64,000 nucleotides of DNA from assembly GCF_014066305.1 (NCBI RefSeq), contig NW_023501119.1, forward strand, positions 1 to 64,000, in the 5' to 3' direction. Position 1 is the first letter of the stretch; the number at the start of each line of letters is the position of its first letter. This DNA comes from Letharia columbiana (lineage: Eukaryota; Ascomycota; Lecanoromycetes; Lecanorales; Parmeliaceae). The notes below the pieces were generated by a model that was not told where the DNA came from, did not search any database, and saw only the letters and a program-made list of their open reading frames with translations. A program made the translations under genes and the position numbers. Shown piece by piece: positions 10,433 through 21,387 of the stretch.

Positions 10433-13400
10433 ATGTCTTTTGGCTACGGTGTCGGTGATATCATAGAGGTCTCGACTCTGGCACGTACTATTTGGGGCAG
10501 GTTTCGCGACGCTTCCGATCAATTCAATGCCATCCAAACAGAGTATACCTTGACTGTCACTAGTTCAGGAATAGACTGACTAATCAAGTCCAGCGTCTTT
10601 GGTCTTCACCGCGTCCTCGATGACATTGCGAACAACCTCTCTGGAATCCAGCTTACTGATAAGCAGGCCAACGATCTCTCAGTCCTGATTGCAGGTTGTC
10701 GTGGCGTCCTCCATGACACTGAGAAGCTGATACGGAAGAACGAGAGCTTGGGTACCGAGTCTTCTGGCGTGAGCTCCAGGACTCAGAAGGCTTTGAGAAA
10801 GTTGAAATGGGACTCTGCTACCGTCAATGAGCTGCGAGATCGCATGATCTCTAGCACAACGTTTCTGAATGCCTTCAACACTAGTCTTGCAAGGTGAGTG
10901 TTATCTGCTAAAAGAAAACTGCATCTTGATATATCCGATATCGCGAATATGAAAAGTTCTGTATCAGCTCACTCTTACCCAGTCAAGCGTCCCGAGCGAC
11001 AAACCAAAAGATCGACTCTATAATTGAAAACACTCAATATCTAAGACTAAGCCAGAACCAACAAGAGCGGAACGAGGTGTTGCAATGGCTCTCACCTCTC
11101 AACTTTGCCCCACAGCAAAGTGACTTATCTAATAGGCGGCAAAAAGAGACAGGTTCATGGCTTTTAGGGTCTCATGAATTCCAAGAATGGGTGAGCAAAG
11201 AGGGACAGACTCTGGTCTGCCAAGGGATGCCAGGTGCTGGTTAGTAGTCTTGACAGTGCCAAGATCTCGCAAAAAAACGTTGAGACTGACAAAACGTTGA
11301 GACTGACTATCAGCAGGCAAGACTATGTTAGCATCGCTTGTCATAGATCGCCTGCAGCAATTTTCCGGTGAGGAGAACGTTGTAACCGCCTACATATATT
11401 GCGACTACAAAAGACAAGATGAACAGACACCCATCAACCTTACAGCAAGCGTAACAAAGCAGCTGCTCCAGCACCAAGATTTGATTCCGGAAAACATTTT
11501 AAAGATGTACCAGCACCACCAAAAATTGGAGACTCGACCTACATTTGAAGAGGTGTTAGAGATGACAGGATCCTCGATGGCACGTTTGTCGCGGGTTTAT
11601 GTTATATTGGATGCCCTCGATGAGTTAGGGAACGCTGGTCAAGTTCGTCAGACCTTAATCGGATGCCTACGTCCTCTGCAGGATCTTCATCACTTCAATC
11701 TGATGACGACGTCGCGTTACATCCCTTCTCTGGCTCTGGACTTCCACCATCCTCTATGTATGGATGTTCGGGCCAGCCCAGAAGATGTACGGAGATACGT
11801 GGAGGGGCACACTTCGGATCTGCCAAAATGTGTGAGGGAGAATTTGGGCTTACAGGAGGACATAGCGACTGCTATAGTTGACTCGGTCGAGGGAATGTAA
11901 GTTGCTGGCTTGCCATCTGCGTGCGAGTTCTGCTGATGGATTGAGCAAGGTTTCTTCTGGCTCAGCTACACATGGACTCGCTTAAGGACAAAACAAGCTC
12001 TAAGCTGATCAAGAAAGCGCTGGAAATACTGCCAAAAGGATCGAACGCTCTCGATCTGGCCTACGATGGAGCAATGCAGAGAATTGAGAACCAAATGGAA
12101 GGTTTCAGACTTCTTGCCAAACAGCTACTGGGTTGGCTTACCTATTCGGAGAGGCTGATGACTGTAAAAGAAGTACAACATGCCTTGGCAATCGAGCCTG
12201 GGACGCCAGAGTTTGATGAAGATAATCTGGGCGACATCGAGGAAGTTCTGGGTTTCTGTGCCGGCTTGATTATCGTCGACGAAGAAACGCAGATCATCAG
12301 ACTGGTCCACTACACCACCCAGGAATACTTCAGGCGAAACGGTGACAGAGTCCTAGCCTTTGCCAAGCAGGACATTGCGATAGGCTGTCTTACCTATTTG
12401 CTTTACGAGAATTTTAAAGATGGCTGGGCCAACGAAGTAGGACAAAAAGAGTTTGCCGAAGGAAACAGAGCCGAAGATGCCCTCAGAAACAGAGAAAAGG
12501 AAAAGGAAGAGGACTATACAAAATCTGTAGAAGCTCGGTTGCAGAAATATCCTTTTCTCGAATACGCCGCGAGATACTGGGCAACTCATGCAAGATTGTG
12601 TAAGGAGCAGAACGTCAAAATACTCATGATGAGCTTCGCCAAAGATGATTGTAGAGTCTCGAGTGCCGGCCAAGTGCTATTGGTGCTAGACGAACGATCT
12701 ACTATCTTGCGTCTCGTTAGACATATGAATGGGACTATGTCGCGCAGCCCACTTTCTGCAATGCACATTATCGCATATTTCGGTTATGAAGGAATGATCT
12801 CAGAGCTTCTGAATCACGGTTTCGAGGCAGATGCCGAGGACTCTACTCGCCGGACACCGTTGTGGTGGGCGGCATCACAAGGACATCACGGCGTGGTGGA
12901 ATTGTTACTGTCACAGAGCCATGTCAATGTGAACAACCGCGGCCATTCGCGTCTAGGTTATACTGAGACACCACTGGGCATTGCTGCAAAAGCGGGCAAA
13001 GATGAAACAGTGAAGCTTTTGATTGAGCGTGAAGACGTGGACGTGAACTTGCCACGTCCCGATGGTGAATCTCCGCTATCATCAGCCGCACGAGAAGGAC
13101 ATAGTACAGTTGTTGAACTGCTACTGACACGAAGAGATATTGAAGTAAATTCAAGATGCAATGCAGGCGGGACGCCCTTGTGGTTTGCAGCTTCGTTTGG
13201 GAGAGCGGATGTAGTCACACAGCTGCTCAAACACAAGAACGTCCAGATCAATTCGAAGGATATTCAGGGAGACACACCTCTCGCAAGCGCTGCATCCTCC
13301 GGTCACAAGGGCATAGTAGAGATGTTACTAGGTCGTTCCGACATTGAAGTGAACACGCAAGACAGACGGGGGTTGACTCCGCTCTTGCATGCGGTACGTG

Positions 13401-13726
13401 CAGGCTACGAAGCAGTGGTGAAGCTCCTGCTATCTCATTCCGACATCGACGTAAACGCGAAAGAGATTCGGGGAATATCTCCCCTTGCAATTGCGGTCAT
13501 GGTTGGTCGAACAGCGGTTGTGAAGCTCTTGTGCGCACATCCCGATGTTGATTTAGACCGGGATGTGCTTGCTCTGGTAAAGGAAAGTGGGCCACGGGAT
13601 TGGTTGTCACAGGCGGACAATGATGCCCTGGCGCTAGTGCGAGAGGAATGTTTGGGAATCCTACGTACAGCCATCGAGGCACGCTCGCGAAACGGGCCCC
13701 AAAATCCGGAGGTTGTGCCCTCATGA
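10433..13726 (+). CDS. NACHT-ankyrin STAND protein (fungal NLR-like)
   Basis: Five exons (10433-10542, 10594-10893, 10983-11239, 11317-11896, 11950-13726) give 1007 residues with matching phases. Residues 1 to about 170 form the helical N-terminal domain common in fungal STAND proteins (FGYGVGD start, then repeated heptad-like leucines). A linker with SNRRQKETG...WLL leads to the NACHT domain: Walker A GMPGAGKT, split by intron 3, and Walker B VILDALDEL. A winged-helix-like region ends with LVHYTTQEYF. From about residue 690, seven or more ankyrin repeats follow, each with a TPL-type helix start and V-ELLL ending. Such proteins are thought to sense non-self or xenogenic signals and oligomerise; this one's ligand and N-terminal output are unknown. 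Intron 3 contains a short tandem duplication (about 11267-11310). Confidence 0.9.
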
Positions 13727-14072
13727 GATCAACCCGTTCGCTCTTACCAGATCGTGACTTGGCGACTTCGATGTCGCTGTCGGAAAAGGCTTGGCTGGCG
13801 GGGTACCAAGTTCATGATATGTTGCTGTGGATTTGGAGGGGAATGACTCATTGTGTGGAGCATGTTGGTGTTTGAGGGGGAAGACACGTAGGCGGAGGAG
13901 TTCAGGAGGGTGCAGTGGAAGGGAAATGGGGTCTATGTCGACGGGAGCTGTGTGGATTGTATCTCTTAAGTGGATAAACGGTTGGCGTTCGGTTTTGATT
14001 TTTAGACATAACGAATTCAATCTGAAAGATGTGACTTTAGGCGTCTTCGAGACGGCTCATCGGCCACATTCC
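13727..14072. other. Spacer between convergent NLR gene and decayed gene
   Basis: No coding signal is recognised. It would contain the NLR 3' untranslated region. Confidence 0.4.
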
Positions 14073-15581
14073 ACTCAAGCAACCTCGAAGTATATATGAA
14101 GAACCATCACTAGCACGAATTGAACCACCGCGCTCCACGCAGCTTCTCCGGTGAGGATCCATCCTGAAATCTCATTTTAGGAACCCTTCCATATCCATCT
14201 CACGAGCCATTGCGCATCTACTTTTCAAGCTTCACCAACAGTCACCGATTCCACTTCACACGGGTCCAAGAAATGTTGCCTTCTCATTATGAAGTCCATC
14301 CTTCTTCAAAATTGGCTCAATGAGCTTTTCAGCGAGTTTGTGCTTTCCTTTCGTAGTAGTCTCCTGAGTATCACGATGGCTTAGGGTGCCATAATCCGAA
14401 CATTGTACTCCCGCGCCATACTCCCTGGACAGAAACGAATAATAGCACTCTAGATGGCTTCTTCGTCAAGGATCTCTTTGGTCAGTCCGTACCAGCAATC
14501 CTCCATTCCGATCCATACAAGCCTTCATTTCCGTGCTAAGAACCCTTCCATCTTTGCATCGGTGACCTTAAAAGCAGCCGTCCTATCTTAGCCGAGGAAT
14601 TGCTCTGTCGTGTTACAAAGTTGCTCATCTTTTCAAATTCGACGCATGATTTCCTCTGCCTTGTTAAGATCTTCCTTTTCGGTAGTCAGTATTTGGTCTT
14701 CAGTAATGAGGCTCCGCGGTATGAAAGTCTGCACATCAACTACTACCTTCTTCAACGATGATGGCTGGTTGAACATGCAGTCGTCAATCTTCCAGTGTGG
14801 TAGCTTCTCTCTGTCGGCACAATCTTCGAGGTTCAGCTCGAGGCTTGTGAGGCAACCGAGTCCCGTTCAGATGAGACGGCTGGCCGAGAGAAAACCCGGA
14901 GAGAATGTGCCGCCGAAGCGGCCGTGGAGCTCTACTTTGGTCATGGCCTGGATGGCGCGCAGTCTGTTGTCGATTGAGCGATGTACGTACGCTTGATTTG
15001 GGGCGATGAGCTCGAAGTAAGCGGCAAAAGCGGCGAAAGCCAAGAACATGAATGTGTTGCTGTGGTATAGGAAGGAGCGCTCCTCGTCGCAGATCTGTCG
15101 GCAAGTCTTCCAAAGCCTCGAGTCTTGCACACGGCACGGATGGATGGATCATGACACATTGCGAACTGGTCTTCAGAGGTAACGTTGGTAGCAATTTGCT
15201 GCTTGCCAGTCCGCATGTCATGTAAGATAGCTGTGGTTGACGATCGGCGTGATTGGCTTCAGAGCTTGCGCAACGCATATGAGAGAAGTTTCCCGTGCCC
15301 CAGCAATGTGACTGTGGAACGTACTCATGGAGGTAGATTTTTAGGAGGCATCCAGCAGAACCGTGATCACTGCAAGGAATGATACTTCTCGGAATGAAGT
15401 CTTCAAGGTCGCTTTTGATCTGAACTCTCTGGTTGTCACCAACAATGAGCTCGTAGATCTTCCGCCGAATATAAATAGGCATGTCCAAAAAGTGACAAGG
15501 CGGGAAAGGTTTGACGTAAGAACTTGTACAGATAGTCGTTAATTTTGACTCGTGCAAACCTTGCAACAGGGTAATGTTCAC
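14073..15581 (-). pseudogene. Decayed gene of the fungal F-box-like/DUF7730 type
   Basis: Read on the minus strand, the start region carries a motif like FLDMPIYIRRKIYELIV, matching the N-terminal 'LP.EIR..IYELV' box of fungal DUF7730/F-box-like proteins. About 110 codons later, in another frame, comes TCRQICDEERSFLYHSNTF, the family's conserved second block. A third frame continues with LTSLELNLEDCADREKLPHW. After an in-frame stop near 14640, one frame remains readable to about 14073 but is broken by repeated TGA, TAA and TAG codons. At least two frame changes plus about eight stops argue for a pseudogene rather than unseen introns. Family assignment rests on the two blocks only. Confidence 0.6.
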
Positions 15582-16390
15582 GATATCTCTACCGTTAAAG
15601 CCTTCTGGGGTGAGGTATGGTATTGAAAATCAACCTCCATTTGCCGTAGGACACGAAAGGGGGCGTCGGTGAGCGTTCAGTTGCTGTAACAAGCCTTGGT
15701 TGCATCAATGTCGCCGTTGGAGCTGCCACTCTCAGAGCTGTGATTACCACAAGAGCGGTAGGCAACAGTAGTGTTATTGGTAGCAAAATACATCGAATTC
15801 TCATCAGCAAAGGAGGTCGTTGTCTGCTGTATCCCCTCTGTGCCACACATGACCACTAGTTGAGAATGCTATTCTGTCACTCGAATGGAAATGAGCGGCG
15901 TGTTTCTTTGACCAATCACAAATCTTCATAAGTGAAGTGTTTGATGCCAAGACCTCAATGCCATTGAACGTTTCCTTCGCATTCTCACCACTCACTCCTC
16001 AAATCATTGCCTTCAAAGCTCATCTGCCTATTTGTAAAATATCTCTTTGGACTTTCGGGCATCCATCAAAGTGAAACCGACTCACTTTGGCCACCCGGGG
16101 CTTGACCATTGTGAGATCCAGCAAGGCAAGTTGAGCTCATCACTTCTTTCCCCTCGCATCCTTCAGGAAACAGGGCATTCCCTCCTAAATTTTCTTCTTA
16201 CTAGCCTCTTCAGCCTCACAAATTGCTCGTCTCATACAAAGGCGACCTTCGAACAGACGTTTCATTTTGCCAGACTTACTTCGCATCAAACAAGACTCAA
16301 ATCTTCGAGCCGTCAACTACATTGGTTCAGACTTCACGTCACATTCAGATATTTGTGGTCCCATAAGCCTCAGCCTTGGGGCGATTGACT
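15582..16390. other. Spacer/promoter region of the 878-residue gene
   Basis: This lies between a minus-strand relic and a plus-strand gene. A pyrimidine-rich tract (about 16140-16330) precedes the start at 16391 and suits a promoter or 5' leader. No gene is recognised. Confidence 0.4.
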
Positions 16391-19027
16391 ATGGCTACCA
16401 GAAATGTCACCAAGGCCAGGGGTGAGGCCATTGACTACTCTGACCCGGAAGTAGTCAGAGCGAGGGATCAAATGGCTGCGGTCATGCGAGAAATGAACTT
16501 CAAGCCTCCTTGTGAGTGCAGCCACTGCCTTCGTCAGTACAGGACACTCGATCAGCAAGATCTCATCCCTTTCGTTTACCTCGGCCATGTAAAGGACGCT
16601 GTCTCGCTTGCCAAAAGCTACTCCCGCTCTATTGAAGTCGATCGCGCGTTTCTCCGTCGAAAGATCTCGGAATCTGGGCTATCCATTCTCAACAGATGGC
16701 GCGCGGGAGTTGGAAAGCGCAAAGCGTTCTTAGAGAAGGCCAAGCCAGATTTGTATCGAAACCGTAACCCACTCGTCGACATCCCATCACGCGTGGAGCA
16801 GCTAAGGCACCAGAGAGAGTATCGCATGGGTTACATGTTGCCGTACCTCAATGTGGATGACTTGTCAGGAGACCCTACGAAACTCCTCGGCCTCCTAACT
16901 CACCGGACCAACTGCCTTCCAGAAGAGTGGGTGCCATTTGATTATGCAATGCTGTGGTCGGGATGGAAACAGTGCACTCTTGCAGAGAAGTCCGCCGATG
17001 GGTGCATCGTGATGCATGGTGACCAGTTTGGCCAATGGTCCACGTTCGACTCCATTGCGGTGCATCGCAATGATGCATGTGGGGCGCCTAGAGCTTTGAT
17101 GATCCTAGAGTCACAGCAAACTCTGTTGAAGTTCTTGCGTGATTTGACTACGGTCATTCTAGACGGCGCAAAACCTTCGAAGTCACTAAAAACGCCCGCC
17201 AAAGTCATCTCCACAGATCCTGCTACGGATGCTATCGCCCCTCGTGGCCTCGAGGTCTGCACGGAATGGTCGCAGTTTCTGAACGCCGACCAGAAGAAAG
17301 ATCAGCCCTGGCTGTCATTCGGAGCAATGTTTTCCAACCAACCCTACTCTGCTGCCCCCGCTTTCAACATTGACACAATGATTGACATAGCTGAAAATCA
17401 GGCAGATGAAGCACAAGACGAGCTATGGCTTCTGCAAACAGACTTAGAGTACTTTTATAAGCGCTCCAGATACCACGAAGCAACATGGTTCGACAAGATA
17501 GAGAAGGGACCGCATCGGCCAAACCTCACAGCGAAGGAGAAGTTTGATAATATTGGCTTCATCATGACACTCAAAGTTATTCTCCAAGCTAGGGATTGGC
17601 AATGGCTATTAGAGGAATGCCAGAACGTTAAGCGGGAACTGCAAAGGAGTGGATCAGAGATTGGTCCTGGGAAACCTCTGCCCAAGGAATATGAGAGAGC
17701 GCTCGGTAGCTTAGAGATGATGCTGCGGAGATCCTTGCCCTATCATCAGCTAAACCTGAAAAGACATCTGATAAGGTCTCCAGATTTCTCGAAGGTTTTC
17801 AAGGTCACAGGTACTGCCCAGCAGCAACTTTTGGGAACCGCTTTGATTCTCGAACTCAGAGACTACACTACCCTCCATCGAGACGATCGCATCGGCTGGT
17901 GCCTCTATCAGCTGACGTCGAATTTCGATGAGCGACATGTTTTCGAACCTTCGGCGGTATTGCAATATCTTGACGACTTTCTCGACAGTTGTCCCCGCCG
18001 AGAAGCCGAGAGAATAGACCAGGAGCTTCAAAGATGCATATCCGAATTGGCAGCTATCACACGTATGATGAAGCTACTCGATCTTCACAGACCCTCTTTC
18101 CGTTTGCCCAGTCCAGACATTCTCCAAGAAACCCGAGGAGCATGGCAGGTCTTGAACAAGCTGGTCATCATGCTGTCGGCAGAAATGGGACTCGGTTCTT
18201 TCATCAACCCTCTGAACCAATTTCGCATGCCGACTGGCAGGAAAGACGAGAACTGGCTAGCTCGGCGCGACATCGCGCATTCGGCACTAAAAAGTCTATG
18301 GGCAAAAGCAAGAAGTATATACCAGACAATGTTAGAGACAAATGGTATACCACAAGAATGTATAGATCCTCAGCTGGAGTGGATGAGACAGTCTGGTTCG
18401 GAGGAAAATGCTGCTCAGTCAGACAGTGAGAGACGCATGGTCTTGGACCGCCTCAAGGCCGCAAGGGAGCGAGCTTCAGCTAGGAAAGCGGCACCTCAAC
18501 AAGAAGAATGCAGATCTTTCGGCACACAGCAAGAGGTCGAGGCGAAGGACCGATTGCCACAACCCGTGAAGACCAAGACCAAAACCCGACGAGGCCATGC
18601 TTCAGAATCCGGCAGCCTATCTGAAGACAACGAAAGTGCTGTTGAAGAGACGCCACCTGTGTTGTACAAGCTAAAGCCAGCCTCAACCGCAGAGAAGGTG
18701 GTTCGCCTGATGTTCCCAGACCCTAACGAGGATATGACGAAGGAGAAGTCCAGTGCCGACTGGATTCACTTTGTGGCAGCGATGACGACTTTGGGCTTTC
18801 GAGCGGAGCATCGCGGAGGCTCTACGTTCGAGTTCAGGGGGGAGATTATGCTGCCGGATACCACATTGGCTCCACAGAAAAGAAGCTTCACCGTCCACAG
18901 ACCTCATCCAGATACCGAAATGGGACCGATAATCTTCCAGAGTTTAGGAAGACGGTGCAACAGAAGATTCGGCTGGCAACGTGCAAATTTTGCTACCGAC
19001 GAGAGTGGTGCTGGGCAGGGTACTTAA
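16391..19027 (+). CDS. Large conserved fungal protein of unknown function (C-terminal domain of 'ipa'-type proteins)
   Basis: This single uninterrupted exon encodes 878 residues. The ATG at 16391 is preferred; the frame is open slightly further upstream but only with TTG. Near residues 35-55 there is a C-x-C-x2-C cluster (CECSHC) in a region like short metal-binding fingers, not a classic type. The middle is largely helical. A charged, low-complexity linker (about 660-770) precedes a C-terminal block that recalls a recurrent fungal domain: WIHFVAAMTTLGFRAEHRGGSTFEF, then VHRPHPDTEM and GRRCNRRFGW. Related proteins use forms like 'W.dFlhaM...GF' and 'FHEPHP...RR.nR.yGW'. The function of that domain is not known to me. 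Confidence 0.82.
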   Translation: MATRNVTKARGEAIDYSDPEVVRARDQMAAVMREMNFKPPCECSHCLRQYRTLDQQDLIPFVYLGHVKDAVSLAKSYSRSIEVDRAFLRRKISESGLSILNRWRAGVGKRKAFLEKAKPDLYRNRNPLVDIPSRVEQLRHQREYRMGYMLPYLNVDDLSGDPTKLLGLLTHRTNCLPEEWVPFDYAMLWSGWKQCTLAEKSADGCIVMHGDQFGQWSTFDSIAVHRNDACGAPRALMILESQQTLLKFLRDLTTVILDGAKPSKSLKTPAKVISTDPATDAIAPRGLEVCTEWSQFLNADQKKDQPWLSFGAMFSNQPYSAAPAFNIDTMIDIAENQADEAQDELWLLQTDLEYFYKRSRYHEATWFDKIEKGPHRPNLTAKEKFDNIGFIMTLKVILQARDWQWLLEECQNVKRELQRSGSEIGPGKPLPKEYERALGSLEMMLRRSLPYHQLNLKRHLIRSPDFSKVFKVTGTAQQQLLGTALILELRDYTTLHRDDRIGWCLYQLTSNFDERHVFEPSAVLQYLDDFLDSCPRREAERIDQELQRCISELAAITRMMKLLDLHRPSFRLPSPDILQETRGAWQVLNKLVIMLSAEMGLGSFINPLNQFRMPTGRKDENWLARRDIAHSALKSLWAKARSIYQTMLETNGIPQECIDPQLEWMRQSGSEENAAQSDSERRMVLDRLKAARERASARKAAPQQEECRSFGTQQEVEAKDRLPQPVKTKTKTRRGHASESGSLSEDNESAVEETPPVLYKLKPASTAEKVVRLMFPDPNEDMTKEKSSADWIHFVAAMTTLGFRAEHRGGSTFEFRGEIMLPDTTLAPQKRSFTVHRPHPDTEMGPIIFQSLGRRCNRRFGWQRANFATDESGAGQGT

Positions 19028-19618
19028 GAAGTCAGGTCAGACTGAAGACTCGAGGTCAGGCTTGGATCAAAAGGCTCGCGTCTAGCGACCAGAAAGTGGA
19101 TAGAGCGTCAAGGGCCTGGGCTGGTAGACTTAGGTTGATGAATGCTTAGATAGACAGATCATGAGGAAAGGCTCTTCGCATCTCATACTTCCCCCTCGGA
19201 TGATTTGATTGCGGTACACGACCAATAATGTTGAACTCGGCGATGTATATTGCTTTTGCCTCGAAGTTGGCTACAGAATCAATACCTCGCGGTCAATTAC
19301 GACATTTCGAGCAAGTAGTCGAAGAACATGTCGATGCAAGACGCGCTCCAGCTGAACCATAGTTGTGTCACTGTCTGGGAATTGAAAAGGTTTCTGATTC
19401 AGTAGTATATCCATGGCATCAATCATTGATTGACGGCCTGACTCGCTGCAGCCACGCTCCTTAAATGGTGAACAACTACAAATAAGCCGAAGTAGAGTCA
19501 AAGTAGAGTGTGTAGTTACCCGCCCAGATAATCGATTCGGTTCTTCGTTCTCAACCGTGCGAATAGATCGGCTGGATGGCAGATCGGAGCGACTACTTTC
19601 AACCTCTATATATCATAT
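19028..19618. other. Spacer between convergent coding regions
   Basis: This holds the 3' end of the preceding gene. A 76-codon minus-strand frame (19501-19271) with a soluble, helical composition is present but has no recognisable family, so I do not call it. Confidence 0.35.
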
Positions 19619-20203
19619 TCATTCTCGAGTTACAACTACAGTTGGTATATCCCGTATGCCCTTCCCGTACCGGCCTAGCCATCCATGATAATCCTGACCT
19701 GTGACGGACACACGAAACTCATGCCAGACGTGGTAAACCTCGGCCTGCTTCCATTGTTGCAGATGCAGGTATTGACCCGTTTTGGGTTCTTGCCTGATTG
19801 GTAGACTTCCCCGCTGTGTGATAGTCAGCCAGGAGACTTTGGGAGAAATTCGAGCGAGAGGATCTACTGGACAGAGCTGCGTGCACTTAAAGCCGTACGA
19901 CGTTAGAGTTGGGGTTGTGGATAGCGCGGCAGTAACGCTAGTAATGAATCCATCGGTGTTGCTCATTATTCCATTAGGCGGTAGGGCTAAGGAAGTGGTC
20001 CTTGGTGATACTATGGTCGTTGATGAGCTTGTAGGACTCTTAGGTGCAGTGTTAGAAAGTAAAGTCGTGGTTATGGAAGGGGTCCAGCATGGTGTCGATT
20101 GTGTTGTGTAGGCACAGTCCGCAACACTGCTGGAGCCGGAGCTTGTTGGCGAGTGAGTGAGCAGCGTGATGAATGTCAACGAGGTTAGAACCCTACGCTT
20201 CAT
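19619..20203 (-). CDS. Possible secreted Ser/Thr-rich protein, hypothetical
   Basis: An open frame from the ATG at 20203 gives 194 residues starting MKRRVLTSLTFITLLTH, which looks like a signal peptide. It is followed by a Ser/Thr/Pro-rich segment (about residues 20-100) and a more ordered C-terminal part with several aromatic residues (HLQQWKQAEVYHVWHEFRV). Such a layout suits an O-glycosylated wall or secreted protein. The frame is open a further 34 codons upstream, so the start is uncertain. No family is recognised and there is no splice or homology support; it could be a chance frame. Confidence 0.3.
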   Translation of the reverse strand: MKRRVLTSLTFITLLTHSPTSSGSSSVADCAYTTQSTPCWTPSITTTLLSNTAPKSPTSSSTTIVSPRTTSLALPPNGIMSNTDGFITSVTAALSTTPTLTSYGFKCTQLCPVDPLARISPKVSWLTITQRGSLPIRQEPKTGQYLHLQQWKQAEVYHVWHEFRVSVTGQDYHGWLGRYGKGIRDIPTVVVTRE

Positions 20204-21210
20204 GGCTACAGTTCCCCAACGAGGAGCAAAAAACAACGCCATCAATGCCATAATTTGAATCCATGTACGCTGATCAACCTTGTTCTGCATCCTCGAGATT
20301 CGCATATGGACTCACTCATCGGCATTGCACAAAATACGCTGAAGAAGCGCAAGATGAGCTCTGCATACTCCGGACATAATTGGAGTACCTCCACAAGGGT
20401 ACCCAAAATGACTAGAGAAGTCTCAGGGTTGAAACCTTGACCATCAAGCGCCAAAGGAAATCGGATAGTGTCGCTTATCTAACGATCATCGGATTAATGC
20501 TGCAGGCTAAGGGCTCACTGCACCTGTTAGACGACTGCCAGATAGTGAAATAAGAGCTTCGAGTCCGGGCTTAGATATCCGTCCCCTGCAAAGAATCTTC
20601 CGCCAGGTTATGAAAATGCTTTGGACTCTTTGCTGATAATGTTGATCAGAGCCTTTATCATCAAAGAACCACATCAATAAGGCTCTTTTTGAGATCTCCA
20701 GTATTCCAGCTATGCTTCAAGTTCCTCAAAAATGGGACAATTTTTTGCCTTTGACTTCAATGGTTACGCATCGGTATCCTAAGACTAGTTGTTCCGATGT
20801 TTCTGTCGATTGACGAAGGAAGCTGAGGATCTGGCTCCCTTTGACCATGCATTTGTACTTCAACATCTGGACGGACATCCGGCATCCCGTCCACGCAGCG
20901 AATCAAAAAGACACGACTTGAATATATGTTGTTAAACTACTGATTTGCTTGATCTCAAGCGGAGGCTGAATCTTCTCAACTTACATCGACCTAAGGCTGT
21001 CGGACGAGTCCAGATGTGCTCCTCTGGAAGCGATCAGTACGGCAGTCTTGAGTTAGTACGCTTCGAGATACCTCATACATCCTGTACACGGACATGGGAT
21101 TGGTATTTTTCCTCAAACTTTGCGTACATGCATCAAGCCCATGGGCAGGAGGAGTAACGGTTAACGAGTCCGCGCACTGTACGCTCTATCGAACTTCTAG
21201 GTCAAGGCAA

Positions 21211-21387
21211 GTGTGGAGACCTTGAACGACTTCGAGAAGGAATGGATCTCCCAGAAAACCATCGAGCCCCAAATACAAATATTGCAACAGTTTGAGTCAC
21301 CAAAGAAAGTTTCTCAGCTGAGCCTTGAGCGGCAAGAGCTCCTAGGACGACTGACAGCTGCTGAAGTCAGGGCTATAACGAAGTAAC
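21211..21387 (+). other. Possible exon fragment of an unknown gene
   Basis: One frame gives about 58 codons ending in TAA with a normal charged, helical composition (it includes DFEKEWISQKTIEPQ and LERQELLGRLTAAE). No start, family or partner exon is recognised. It may be the tail of a relic gene. Confidence 0.2.

Noticed and set aside
16376..16390. Earlier start for the 878-residue protein
   Set aside because: The frame is open there but begins with TTG; the ATG at 16391 is the natural start. The same applies to GTG extensions at 34281 and 42383.
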